Positions 1 to 7,508 of a stretch of 36,556 nt of DNA are shown here, piece by piece. The stretch is from Kordiimonadaceae bacterium UBA4441. GTDB taxonomy: Bacteria > Pseudomonadota > Alphaproteobacteria > Sphingomonadales > Emcibacteraceae. The stretch covers positions 1 to 36,556 of the forward strand of contig DGPL01000039.1 of the NCBI GenBank assembly GCA_002390425.1. Reading direction: 5' to 3'. Below the pieces are notes generated by a model. The model did not search any database and had not been told where the DNA came from. It worked only from the letters and a program-made list of their open reading frames with translations. The position numbers were made by a program, and so were the translations under genes. Within the stretch, counting starts at the first letter, position 1. Each line of letters starts with the position of its first letter.

Positions 1-97
1 CTTTCCCTGATGACGTACAATTTTTAAACAAACAAAAAAATTCATATAAATGTTTTATTTCATATGTTTAATTAACTTAGTTAATGTAATTTATTGG

Positions 98-787
98 TTA
101 GGTGTCTTGGTCTAATGAATAACCTGCAGAACGTACTGTTCGAATGATATTTGGCTTGCCGCCTTCATTTAACGCTTTTCTTAGTCTTCGAATATGAACA
201 TCAATCGTTCTAGCTTCAACATATATGTCATTGCCCCAAACCATGTCTAATAGTTGTTCGCGAGAGAAAACACGGCGTGGGTTTTCCATGAAAAATTTTA
301 AAATATTAAATTCTGTAGGACCCAGGTGAACAGATTCACCGTCTCTTTTTATTTTACGGTATGATAAGTCCATTACAATACCACCATATTCAAGAGTTTC
401 TTCACTTAATGCCGGTCTAATGCGGCGAAGTATAGCTTTTATTCTAGCAACAAGCTCTTTAGGAGAAAAAGGTTTCGTAATATAATCATCGGCACCTGTA
501 TCTAGTCCACGAATTCTTTCGTTTTCTTCACTTCTCGCCGTTAACATTATGATTGGGATATTTTTAGTAGATTTGCCACGTCTTAAGCGTCTACACACTT
601 CAATGCCAGAAAGGTTAGGGAGCATCCAATCTAATAAAATTAGGTCTGGAAGTTCAGTTTGAGCCGAAAGCAACCCTTCTTCGCCGTCCATTTCTATTTT
701 TACAGAAAAACTTTCCTGTTCCAAATTATACTTAATAAGTTCGGTCAGGCTAGGGTCATCTTCAATTACTAATATTTTAATAGACAT
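98..787 (-). CDS. phoB: Phosphate regulon response regulator PhoB
   Basis: OmpR/PhoB-class DNA-binding response regulator. The receiver domain (about residues 1-120) has the acidic pair D10/D11, the phospho-acceptor D53 in LLDWMLP and the switch Lys in ITKPF. A winged-helix effector domain follows (about 130-228), with the recognition region RTIDVHIRRLRKAL. An upstream in-frame start at 835 would add 16 residues of non-conserved sequence. The Met at 787 gives 229 aa, the usual PhoB length, and starts directly at the receiver fold, so I chose it. It lies downstream of phoR in the same direction, 91 bp apart. By family knowledge it binds pho boxes under phosphate limitation; I could not recognise a clear pho box here. 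Another OmpR-family regulator is possible, but the PhoR neighbour makes PhoB most likely. Confidence 0.9.
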   Translation of the reverse strand: MSIKILVIEDDPSLTELIKYNLEQESFSVKIEMDGEEGLLSAQTELPDLILLDWMLPNLSGIEVCRRLRRGKSTKNIPIIMLTARSEENERIRGLDTGADDYITKPFSPKELVARIKAILRRIRPALSEETLEYGGIVMDLSYRKIKRDGESVHLGPTEFNILKFFMENPRRVFSREQLLDMVWGNDIYVEARTIDVHIRRLRKALNEGGKPNIIRTVRSAGYSLDQDT

Positions 788-856
788 CTTATTTAGCTCT
801 GTACAATTCGTGATAATTACTTTTGTTACTAGCACAAATATTGCATCTATATATTA

Positions 857-866
857 CACAATTGTG
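857..866. promoter_or_regulatory. 10-bp palindrome between phoR and phoB
   Basis: CACAATTGTG is a perfect palindrome in the 91-bp gap upstream of phoB. It could be an operator or may be chance in AT-rich DNA. No known site class is assigned. Confidence 0.2.
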
Positions 867-878
867 ACATAAATTATA

Positions 879-2129
879 TTAATTATCTAGGAGTGGAAGC
901 AATATCGATGCTGTTGTGCTCTTACCGACTTCGCTTTGAAATGATAGCTGTCCGTTATGTCTTTGGACAATATGCTTTACAATTGCAAGTCCAAGACCAG
1001 TTCCACCGAGACTTCTAGATCGTGCCGTATCAACCCTATAAAAACGCTCTGTAAGACGCTCTATGTGCTCTGGAGCTATACCACTTCCTATATTTGTGAT
1101 GTCTATTTGTACAAACTCACCCTCTGAATACTCAGAATTAGTTCTTTGTAACCTTATGTCAATATTTGTATTTTCATCACCATATTTAATGGCATTATCG
1201 ATTAAGTTTTGGAAAACTTGTGTTAGCTGGTCGCGGTCACCAATTATATCATCATATTCTTCATCATTATTTATAATGATTTCCATATTCTTTTTTGCAC
1301 AGCGTAAATTTAAAGTTTCTTTTACATTGCCAATGATATTATCCAATGAAATTCTTTCTTCTGGAGGGATGTGCGCTTCTCTTTCAATGTGGCTTAGTGA
1401 TAATAAATCTTCAATAAGGCGGGTCATTCTGCTTGCCTCGTCCTGCATGATTTGTAAAAACCGATCAGCGGCCGTCTGATTATTTTTAGCAGGACCCTGG
1501 AGGGTTTCTATGAATCCAAGAATTGAAGCAAGGGGAGTTCTTAATTCATGGCTTACATTTGCAACAAAATCGACGCGCATACGCTCAGCTTCGCGAATGC
1601 TCGTTATGTCATATAAAGTAAGAAGTATTGTTTTACTATTCTCTTCATCTTCATCAGTATCATAGTTTTCTTCTAGCGCGTGTATGCGAAGTAAAAGGCT
1701 TCTAGACCGAGGCGCAGGTGTAATAAATTCTATTGTATCTGAATTACCCGTTGCGATCACTTGATCAATTGCTGATAAAACTTCTGCATCGGATAAGTAA
1801 TTAGAAATATTATTGTTTAATAGATCATCTCCAAAAACGTTTTCAGCAGATTTGTTGGCAATTTTTACTTTTTTCTTTTCATCAATTAGTAAAAATGGGT
1901 CAGCCAAATTTTCAATAATATTAACAAATAAAGTTGGTGGCGCTTCATATTGAATTAAATCAGATGTTCTTCTTCTATTAAATGTGCGTGACACCATGAA
2001 AATTGTAAATAATATTGATGCTAAGAATAGTAAGGTTGGAGTTATATCTAAAGAACCATTAATGAAATAATAGCCTAAAACAGAAAATAAAGGGATAAAG
2101 TAAAGGAAATTTTTATTCTTTTTATTCAT
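879..2129 (-). CDS. phoR: Phosphate regulon sensor histidine kinase PhoR
   Basis: Membrane-bound sensor kinase of 416 aa. Two hydrophobic segments lie at about residues 8-24 and 30-47 with almost no periplasmic loop, as is usual for PhoR, so sensing is probably through partner proteins. A PAS-like region (about 65-180) precedes the HisKA dimerisation domain with phospho-acceptor H194 in NVSHELRTP. The C-terminal HATPase_c domain shows the N box (NLIDNAIKYG) and the G box (GGTGLGLAIVKHI). It is the upstream gene of a phoR-phoB pair; the usual pst/phoU genes are not in this window. It should autophosphorylate at H194 and pass the phosphate to D53 of the neighbouring PhoB. No defect is visible. 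Confidence 0.9.
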   Translation of the reverse strand: MNKKNKNFLYFIPLFSVLGYYFINGSLDITPTLLFLASILFTIFMVSRTFNRRRTSDLIQYEAPPTLFVNIIENLADPFLLIDEKKKVKIANKSAENVFGDDLLNNNISNYLSDAEVLSAIDQVIATGNSDTIEFITPAPRSRSLLLRIHALEENYDTDEDEENSKTILLTLYDITSIREAERMRVDFVANVSHELRTPLASILGFIETLQGPAKNNQTAADRFLQIMQDEASRMTRLIEDLLSLSHIEREAHIPPEERISLDNIIGNVKETLNLRCAKKNMEIIINNDEEYDDIIGDRDQLTQVFQNLIDNAIKYGDENTNIDIRLQRTNSEYSEGEFVQIDITNIGSGIAPEHIERLTERFYRVDTARSRSLGGTGLGLAIVKHIVQRHNGQLSFQSEVGKSTTASILLPLLDN

Positions 2130-2310
2130 AATATATCTTGTGCATTGAAAATTTTGAGAATGCTATCCGATGAGATAACGTATGTCGAGAGGGCAAAATA
2201 GAATTCTTGTGTGTTTCATAATGGGACTGTTGTTAAATTTTTTTACAATGTTGTGTTTTTTAATTATTGTAATTATGAATAAGATGCTGTAAATAAACAA
2301 AATAATTTAA

Positions 2311-2327
2311 TTGGCACGGTTTTTGTA
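2311..2327 (+). promoter_or_regulatory. Sigma54 (RpoN)-type -24/-12 promoter
   Basis: The sequence TTGGCACGGTTTTTGTA matches the RpoN consensus (TGGCACG, four bases, TTGC). The -24 element TTGGCACG is perfect. The spacing between the GG and the downstream G is correct (10 nt). The -12 element reads TTGT instead of TTGC, which is a mismatch at an important base. It lies 67 bp upstream of the ATG at 2394, on the same strand as the small Arg-rich protein gene. The match is clear by eye, but the -12 mismatch and the absence of a neighbouring enhancer-binding protein limit confidence. Confidence 0.6.
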
Positions 2328-2393
2328 TATATATGGGCAATAAATATAAATAAAGAAATTAAGAATTAAAGACTAAATCTTACGGATAAAATT

Positions 2394-2869
2394 ATGACCG
2401 ATGTAAATGAAAAATCTGAATTAAAAGATAATGAAAGTTAACAACTCTTAGCAAGCGACTACATCGTCGTAGCTTGTTAAAGGCTGGTGCTATTGTTGCT
2501 CTGACATTACATAGTGGTGCTGCTGCAACGGCCCTTGGTAACCATGCGAGTTCAGCTGGCCTATGTGTTTTAGATCTAAGAGAAATTGCAACGAATCCTA
2601 ATCACCCACGCAATGAATACATGCAAGTTCCTATAAATGGTGGACGCATCGCACGTAGAAGAGATCGTCGTCGTCATAATGGAAGAATTAATGCACGCGA
2701 TTGTGAAGATGGTACGCGTTTAGAGCCGTTTGATCCTCGTAACCGTGTACACTGGGATTTCATTAAAGATTCTCGTAATGCACGTTTTGGCATGTCATGT
2801 ATTAACTCGATTGAATTCGGACAGTATCGTCCTGGACCACGTCGCAGACGCAATAATCGTGTTACATAA
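2394..2869 (+). pseudogene. Small Arg-rich protein with Tat-like leader, candidate HPr-rel-A substrate; N-terminal frameshift
   Basis: The intact frame (about 2435-2869) has a Tat-like leader, LHRRSLLKAGAIVALTL, then an Ala-rich stretch and a basic tail of about 100 residues with clusters ARRRDRRR and PRRRRNNR. By my count the frame from 2474 has about 22 Arg but only 2 Lys in 131 residues, plus three Cys. That frame has no ATG upstream: a TGA closes it at 2432. The ATG at 2394 opens another frame (MTDVNEKSELKDNES) that stops at 2439. Adding one base within 2434-2439 joins the two into a protein of about 158 aa with a plausible start. The only start in the intact frame is TTG 2474, which lacks a ribosome site and would delete the twin Arg. 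It sits between a sigma54-type promoter and a strong terminator, directly before the PqqD/kinase/nucleotidyltransferase genes, so I infer it is their substrate. No known family is recognised. Confidence 0.65.
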
Positions 2870-2925
2870 AAATACTACTTAAGTAAAAAATATTTGTTGA
2901 GTATTATTTACTTAAATTTTGGGCA

Positions 2926-2962
2926 GTCCATGCACAATTTATTGTGCATGGACTTTTATTTT
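2926..2962 (+). terminator. Strong Rho-independent terminator after the small Arg-rich gene
   Basis: A perfect 12-bp stem (GTCCATGCACAA at 2926-2937 and its complement at 2942-2953) with loop TTTA is followed by TTTTATTTT. A second 9-bp inverted repeat (TTAAGTAAA 2879-2887, TTTACTTAA 2907-2915) lies just upstream. The terminator separates the small protein gene from the PqqD-like gene. It would let the small protein be made in excess over the downstream enzymes. Confidence 0.85.
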
Positions 2963-3001
2963 GGTATCATTTTTCATTAGCTTATAAGAAGGGTATTGAA
3001 A

Positions 3002-3295
3002 TTGAGCGATCAGATTAAAAATATTACATTCAATGTACCTGATGGTAATAATTTTTTATGGTCAGAGTGGGAAGATGCAAGTGTTGTTTATGATAAACGC
3101 AGTGGACATACTCAAGTACTTAATGAATTTGCGAGAGAGATTTTAGCCTTATTTGAAGATGGCCCAAAGAAATTTGATGATATTTGCTTTGAATTAGAAG
3201 AGATTATGGGTAATGATCTTGATGATGAAAGTCTGGCCTTAATCTTTCAAACTATAAATGGGTTTGATTCAATGGGCTTAATTGAACCTGTATAA
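3002..3295 (+). CDS. PqqD-family peptide carrier of an HPr-rel-A type system
   Basis: A small acidic protein (about 97 aa) with the PqqD-like winged-helix pattern: a Trp-rich start (FLWSEWEDASVVYDKRSG), then LNEFAREILALFEDG, and a C-terminal helix ending GLIEPV. PqqD proteins bind leader peptides and present them to modifying enzymes. In HPr-rel-A systems such a protein accompanies an HPr-kinase-like protein, as here. TTG at 3002 is preferred over TTG 2996 because AAGGG at 2989-2993 then lies 8 bp upstream rather than 2. It is the only gene of the set with no lesion. The kinase gene begins about 16 bp downstream. By inference its partner is the leader of the Arg-rich protein encoded upstream. 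Confidence 0.75.
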   Translation: MSDQIKNITFNVPDGNNFLWSEWEDASVVYDKRSGHTQVLNEFAREILALFEDGPKKFDDICFELEEIMGNDLDDESLALIFQTINGFDSMGLIEPV

Positions 3296-3311
3296 TAAAG
3301 ATAATAAATGA

Positions 3312-4291
3312 ATGCCAGCGCTTAGCCCCTATTATAATCCTAATAAAATAATCGAGTTGGATGATGAAAATATTCATCACCACCTTTCTAAAGATGGTAT
3401 AAATCTGGAAATTGGACCATTCTGAGTAAATGTTCAGCTTGCATTTAAAAATATACGTGAAGAATTTATAAAAATTTACAAAGAGTATCCATTTTATGAT
3501 CACGATATTGTTTGGGATAATTATATTAATATTAGTGGAAGAAGTTTTTACCGCCAATACATTCGCCACAAGCATGGATCGATGCCGGAATGAGTGACGA
3601 ATTTGTACCATTACCAGCAAAAATCGGTATGGTATCTCTCGAAATGGGGTTGAACTGGCACGTTGCAAGTGATTGTAAACAATATTTAATGTTTCACGCA
3701 GGAGTGGTTGCAAAAGAGGGGGTTGGCTTGATAATGCCGGCAGCATCAGGTAGTGGAAAAAGCACTTTAGCTGCGGGGCTTTCTTATCGTGGATGGCAAC
3801 TTCACTCTGATGAATTTGGTCTTTATGATATGAATTCGCAAGAATTGGTGCCTTATCCTCGTGCAGTATCACTAAAGAATGAATCGATTGCCGTCATGCG
3901 TGATTGGGTTTCAAGCGTAGACGATAAATATAATGAATATTTTACCGAAGAATTTCACGGAACCCCTAAGGGAACCATTTGTTATATGCGTCCTCATAAA
4001 GATTCAATCGATAAAATGCATGTTAAAACTAGACCTAATCTAATTATTCTGCCCATTTTTGATGCAACGGCTACGCCAGAGATTCGCCCGATAACGAAAG
4101 CGATGGCTTTTTTCCGTCTTGTATTATCTTCTGCAAATTATGGAGATATCGGTAAAGATGCTTTCCTGGCCATTTCAAGAATTATTGAAGAAAGCGAAGT
4201 GTGCGAAATAATATATCCAAATCTTGAGGAAGCGGTGAAACTTGTTGAAGAATTTGTGGAAAAAACGTCTGAAAGTCGGGGACAACTATAA
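3312..4291 (+). pseudogene. HprK-related kinase A (HPr-rel-A system), disrupted by one nonsense codon and one frameshift
   Basis: Homologue of the HPr kinase C-terminal domain. The clean frame 3590-4291 has the P-loop ASGSGKST (nt about 3746-3770), the HSDEFGLYD segment and PRAVSLKN, as in HprK-related kinase A proteins. The N-terminal third lies upstream in two pieces. From ATG 3312 the frame reads SPYYNPNKIIELDD to LEIGPF, meets TGA at 3423, then continues with NVQLAFKNIREEFIKIY. Around 3566 one base (probably a C) is missing. With it restored the protein reads RQYIRPQAWIDAGMSDEF and runs into the P-loop frame. That join looks natural, so I read this as one gene of about 326 codons with two lesions. 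ATG 3590 alone would give an N-terminally truncated kinase core. Its stop overlaps the next start (TAATG). The phosphorylated substrate is unknown; the Arg-rich protein is the obvious candidate. Confidence 0.75.
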
Positions 4292-5382
4292 TGCCTCACA
4301 CGGATTCTAATATTCTTATTAATGTTCTAAGAAATCCTAATTTGATGACGGGATTATCGACTTATGAATGGAATGAGTGTCTTAGAGAAGCGAAAATTGC
4401 TGGACTCGCAGGACGCCTTGCGGCTGATGCAATTTATTTAGATATAATAGAACAATTGCCACTAAAGGTTCAAAATACTTTTCAGTCAAATACTTATAAA
4501 AGCCAATCCTCTACTCGTAAGATTAAATGGGAAATTAATCGTGTGCGCCGCGCAATGCAGGGTAATGATGAAAAACTAATCTTATTAAAAGGCGGTGCAT
4601 ATATTGCAGAAGAATTAAAATGTACACAGGGCAGGGTGAGTGTTGATTTAGATGTGCTCGTTGCAAAAAACCGGATTGATTTTGCAGAAGAGAAATTCTT
4701 AGCAGCAGGGTGGGAACATCAAGTCGAAAATGATTATGATCAAAAATATTACCGTGAATATGCGCATGAGTTGCCGCCAATGGTCCACCCAGAACGATAT
4801 ATAAGCATAGATGTTTATTATACAATTCTACCAATGACAAGTAGAGTAAAGCCGGATATTCAAAAAATGATCAAGGATTCAGTGATAAGCTTGGATGGTT
4901 TTTATGTCTTTTCCAAAGTGGATATGCTTTTGCATAACGTTGTTCATTTATTTCAAGACGAAGAAATAAGATCTAGTTTAAGAAATTTACTAGAACAACA
5001 TGATATGTTTACGGAATTTGGTCAGAATGAAACGTTTTGGCAAAGCTTAGTTCCAAGAGCAGTTGAATTAGGATTAACAAGATCATTATATTATTCATTG
5101 CATTTCACAAAACTGATTTTTCAAACCGATATTCCAGAAAATGTTATGACAGAAATTGCCCCTTATGGTCCCGGTGCTTTGACAATGGGATTGATGAATT
5201 GGATGGTTCCCGCCGTTATATCCACCACCCTTGGTGCAGGAGGTCTAAACAGGTGGATATGTCAAAATGGACTTTATATGCGTTCGCACTGACTTAAAAT
5301 GCCGCCACTGTTATTAGTTAAGCATTTGACCATCAAGTTTTTTATAAATTTCACGAAAAAAGAAGAAACTTACTCACCGTAA
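4291..5382 (+). pseudogene. PF14907-type nucleotidyltransferase, C-terminus cut by an in-frame TGA
   Basis: Nucleotidyltransferase-fold protein with LLKGGAYIAEEL (about residues 98-109), the metal-binding SVDLDVLV (117-124) and a third acidic strand, ISIDVYY (172-178). It also has the HELPPMVHPERY segment typical of the NTP_transf_5 family. It begins on the stop of the kinase gene (TAATG), so the two are translationally coupled. The frame stops at TGA 5290-5292 after GLYMRSH. The same frame then continues with LKMPPLLLVKHLTIKF to a TAA at 5380. Reading the TGA as an ancestral TGG gives RSHWLKMPPLLL, which fits my memory of this family's C-terminal tail. The core would still be made (333 aa), so activity may survive. 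The extended frame would overlap the convergent gph end by 13 bp. Confidence 0.7.
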
Positions 5383-6047
5383 TTATTAACGGCATGGATG
5401 AATTGATCAAAATGATCAATTATAATATCTGGCCCCAATTGTGAAACGGGCGTTTCGGTATACCCAAATGTCACGCCAATCGTCAGCATTTTTGCCGAAT
5501 TCCCTGCCTTAATGTCATTAACGCTATCACCTACCATTATCGCGTTAGCTGGATCAGCGCTCATCAATTTGCATGTTTCATATAGATGGCGTGGATCTGG
5601 TTTTTTAAATTCAAAACTGTCTCCGCATGTAATTGCATTGAAATAGTGCTTAATTTTTAAGTCTTCAAGTAAGGTATGTGTTAATTCAATATTCTTATTA
5701 GTACAGATGGCAATATTAATATTTTGGCTTTTTAAAATATCAAGTAGTTCAAGTGTCCCAGGAAAAATTTCAGTTTTATCGGAAATATGACTTAAGTAAT
5801 ATTCAAGGTATTGATCAAGCAATATATCTAGTTGGTCCTCAGATGGCGCACTTCCAGTATGACTAAAGCCTTTTAAAATAAGGGCTTTTGCACCTTGTCC
5901 CACCATGTTTCTAATTAGATTGTTTTCAATTTCATCGCGTCCGTTTTGTTTTAAAATATAATTTAATGTTGCTGATAGATCGAGTGCTGTATCGGCAACA
6001 GTACCATCAAGATCAAATAAAATTGCACTGGGTTTATTTTTAAGCAT
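5370..6047 (-). CDS. gph: Phosphoglycolate phosphatase, HAD superfamily
   Basis: A 225-aa HAD hydrolase with all four motifs: motif I FDLDGTVADT (residues 10-19), motif II CTNKN, motif III KKPDPR, motif IV VGDSVNDIKAG. The helical cap between motifs I and II is of Gph/PGMB type. It would remove 2-phosphoglycolate produced by DNA repair or oxygenase side reactions. It is divergent from glmU and convergent with the nucleotidyltransferase gene. Other HAD substrates cannot be excluded from sequence alone. Confidence 0.82.
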   Translation of the reverse strand: MLKNKPSAILFDLDGTVADTALDLSATLNYILKQNGRDEIENNLIRNMVGQGAKALILKGFSHTGSAPSEDQLDILLDQYLEYYLSHISDKTEIFPGTLELLDILKSQNINIAICTNKNIELTHTLLEDLKIKHYFNAITCGDSFEFKKPDPRHLYETCKLMSADPANAIMVGDSVNDIKAGNSAKMLTIGVTFGYTETPVSQLGPDIIIDHFDQFIHAVNNYGE

Positions 6048-6165
6048 TTTTTCTTTATTTATTCCGTGATTTTTTAATTATGTTCAGTATTAATTAATGT
6101 TATGGCACTAAGCTAAAAAAATTAATAGTCAGAGAATATTATAATAATAGGAAAAGTTCTAAAAA

Positions 6166-7500
6166 ATGACACATACTGAACTTGCAATTGTAGTCCTTGC
6201 TGCTGGTAAAGGCACAAGAATGAAGTCAAAACTGCATAAAGTGCTGCATCCATTGGGCGGGCGTCCTATGTTGCATCATCTTATGGATACTGCTGATTTA
6301 TTAAATCCCAGCCGCAATGTAATCGTTGTGGGTGCAGGTAAAGAACAAGTTGAAAACTCGGTCGGTGATAAAGCGGAAGTTGTTGTTCAAGAACCACAAT
6401 TAGGCACAGGTCACGCGGTTCAAGTCACTAAGGATGCTTTAGCGGGCTTTAAAGGGCGTGTTTTAATTTTATATGGCGATGTGCCGATGGTCAGTCAGAA
6501 TACTATGGAGGACATGGTTTCAAATGATGCTGATGTTGTTGTGCTTGGGTTTAAACCTAATGATGCAAAGGCATACGGACGCTTGAAAGTCAGCAGCGAC
6601 GGTAATCTTGACGCTATCATCGAATTTAAAGATGCGAATGAAGATGAGCGCGCTATTGATTTATGTAACAGCGGCATAATGGCCCTTAACGGTGAAAGTA
6701 TGTTTGATTTATTAGATGCGCTTTCTAATGATAATGCTGCGGGTGAATATTATTTAACGGATGTAGTGGAAATCGCCAATTCAAAAGGATTGAAATGTGC
6801 CGTTACGATGACAAGTGAACAGGAAGTCACGGGTATTAACAGCCGTTCAGAGCTTGCCAGTGCTGAAAAAATGTATCAACAAACGAGACGGCAGTATTTT
6901 ATGGATGAAGGGGTGACCTTAATTGATCCGGAAACTATATATTTTTCATATGACACAATAATTGGTCGTGATGTGGTTGTTGGGCCGAACGTATTATTTG
7001 GGCCAGGTGTTGAAATTGCTGATGATGTAACTATCAATGCCTTTTGTCACCTTGAAGGGGCGAGCGTTGGAGAAGGGGCATCAATTGGTCCATTCTCAAG
7101 ATTACGTCCCGCTGCCAAATTAGGAGCAGGTGTAAAAGTTGGTAATTTCGTAGAAATCAAAAAAGCCGATATAGAAGAGGGCGCAAAAGTCAGTCATTTG
7201 AGTTACATCGGTGACGCGCGTGTTGGTAAAAATACAAATATTGGTGCGGGCACGATTACATGTAATTATGATGGTTACTTTAAATACCATACAGATATTG
7301 GCGAGGGCGCCTTTATTGGTTCAAACAGCGCATTGGTTGCCCCTGTAAATATTGGTGATGGCGCCATTGTTGGTGCCGGAAGCGTCATTACAACGGTGGT
7401 TGAAAGTGACGAACTAGCTATAGAACGTAGCAAGCAACGCTCTGTCGCAGGTTGGGCTAATAAGTTTAGAAAAAAACAACAAGAAAAAAAGAATAAATAG
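6166..7500 (+). CDS. glmU: Bifunctional UDP-GlcNAc pyrophosphorylase / glucosamine-1-P acetyltransferase GlmU
   Basis: A 444-aa bifunctional enzyme. The N-terminal uridylyltransferase domain begins with the signature LAAGKGTRMKSKLHKVLHP, followed by QLGTGHAV and YGDVP. The C-terminal left-handed beta-helix (about residues 245-430) is made of hexapeptide repeats and includes SHLSYIGDA and GAGTITCNYDGY of the acetyltransferase site. It makes UDP-GlcNAc for peptidoglycan and LPS. It is followed after 8 bp by glmS, so the two final steps of amino-sugar supply are in one operon. AGGA about 12 bp upstream of the ATG supports the start. Confidence 0.97.
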   Translation: MTHTELAIVVLAAGKGTRMKSKLHKVLHPLGGRPMLHHLMDTADLLNPSRNVIVVGAGKEQVENSVGDKAEVVVQEPQLGTGHAVQVTKDALAGFKGRVLILYGDVPMVSQNTMEDMVSNDADVVVLGFKPNDAKAYGRLKVSSDGNLDAIIEFKDANEDERAIDLCNSGIMALNGESMFDLLDALSNDNAAGEYYLTDVVEIANSKGLKCAVTMTSEQEVTGINSRSELASAEKMYQQTRRQYFMDEGVTLIDPETIYFSYDTIIGRDVVVGPNVLFGPGVEIADDVTINAFCHLEGASVGEGASIGPFSRLRPAAKLGAGVKVGNFVEIKKADIEEGAKVSHLSYIGDARVGKNTNIGAGTITCNYDGYFKYHTDIGEGAFIGSNSALVAPVNIGDGAIVGAGSVITTVVESDELAIERSKQRSVAGWANKFRKKQQEKKNK

Positions 7501-7508
7501 AGGGCAGT

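Noticed and set aside
2434..3592. Programmed ribosomal frameshifting in the small Arg-rich gene and the kinase
   Set aside because: No slippery heptamer of the X-XXY-YYZ kind lies at either shift, and several other genes in the window show the same one-base loss, so simple deletion or data error is more likely.
3252..3872. 206-codon ORF on the minus strand
   Set aside because: It lies across the PqqD and kinase genes, has low-complexity Ile/Phe-rich content typical of antisense reading of AT-rich genes, and no start signals.
3423..5292. TGA read as tryptophan (alternative genetic code) to explain in-frame TGA codons
   Set aside because: Intact genes in the window end with TGA at natural ends, for example 14181-14183 and 16617-16619 with overlapping next starts, and TGG is used for Trp throughout. 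At 3423 a Trp is also not clearly expected. Ordinary nonsense mutations fit better.
2311..5382. Classical lasso-peptide cluster
   Set aside because: The kinase, nucleotidyltransferase and PqqD-like genes recall lasso tailoring sets, but there is no asparagine-synthetase-like cyclase or transglutaminase-like protease in the window, and the small protein has a Tat-like leader rather than a lasso precursor pattern.
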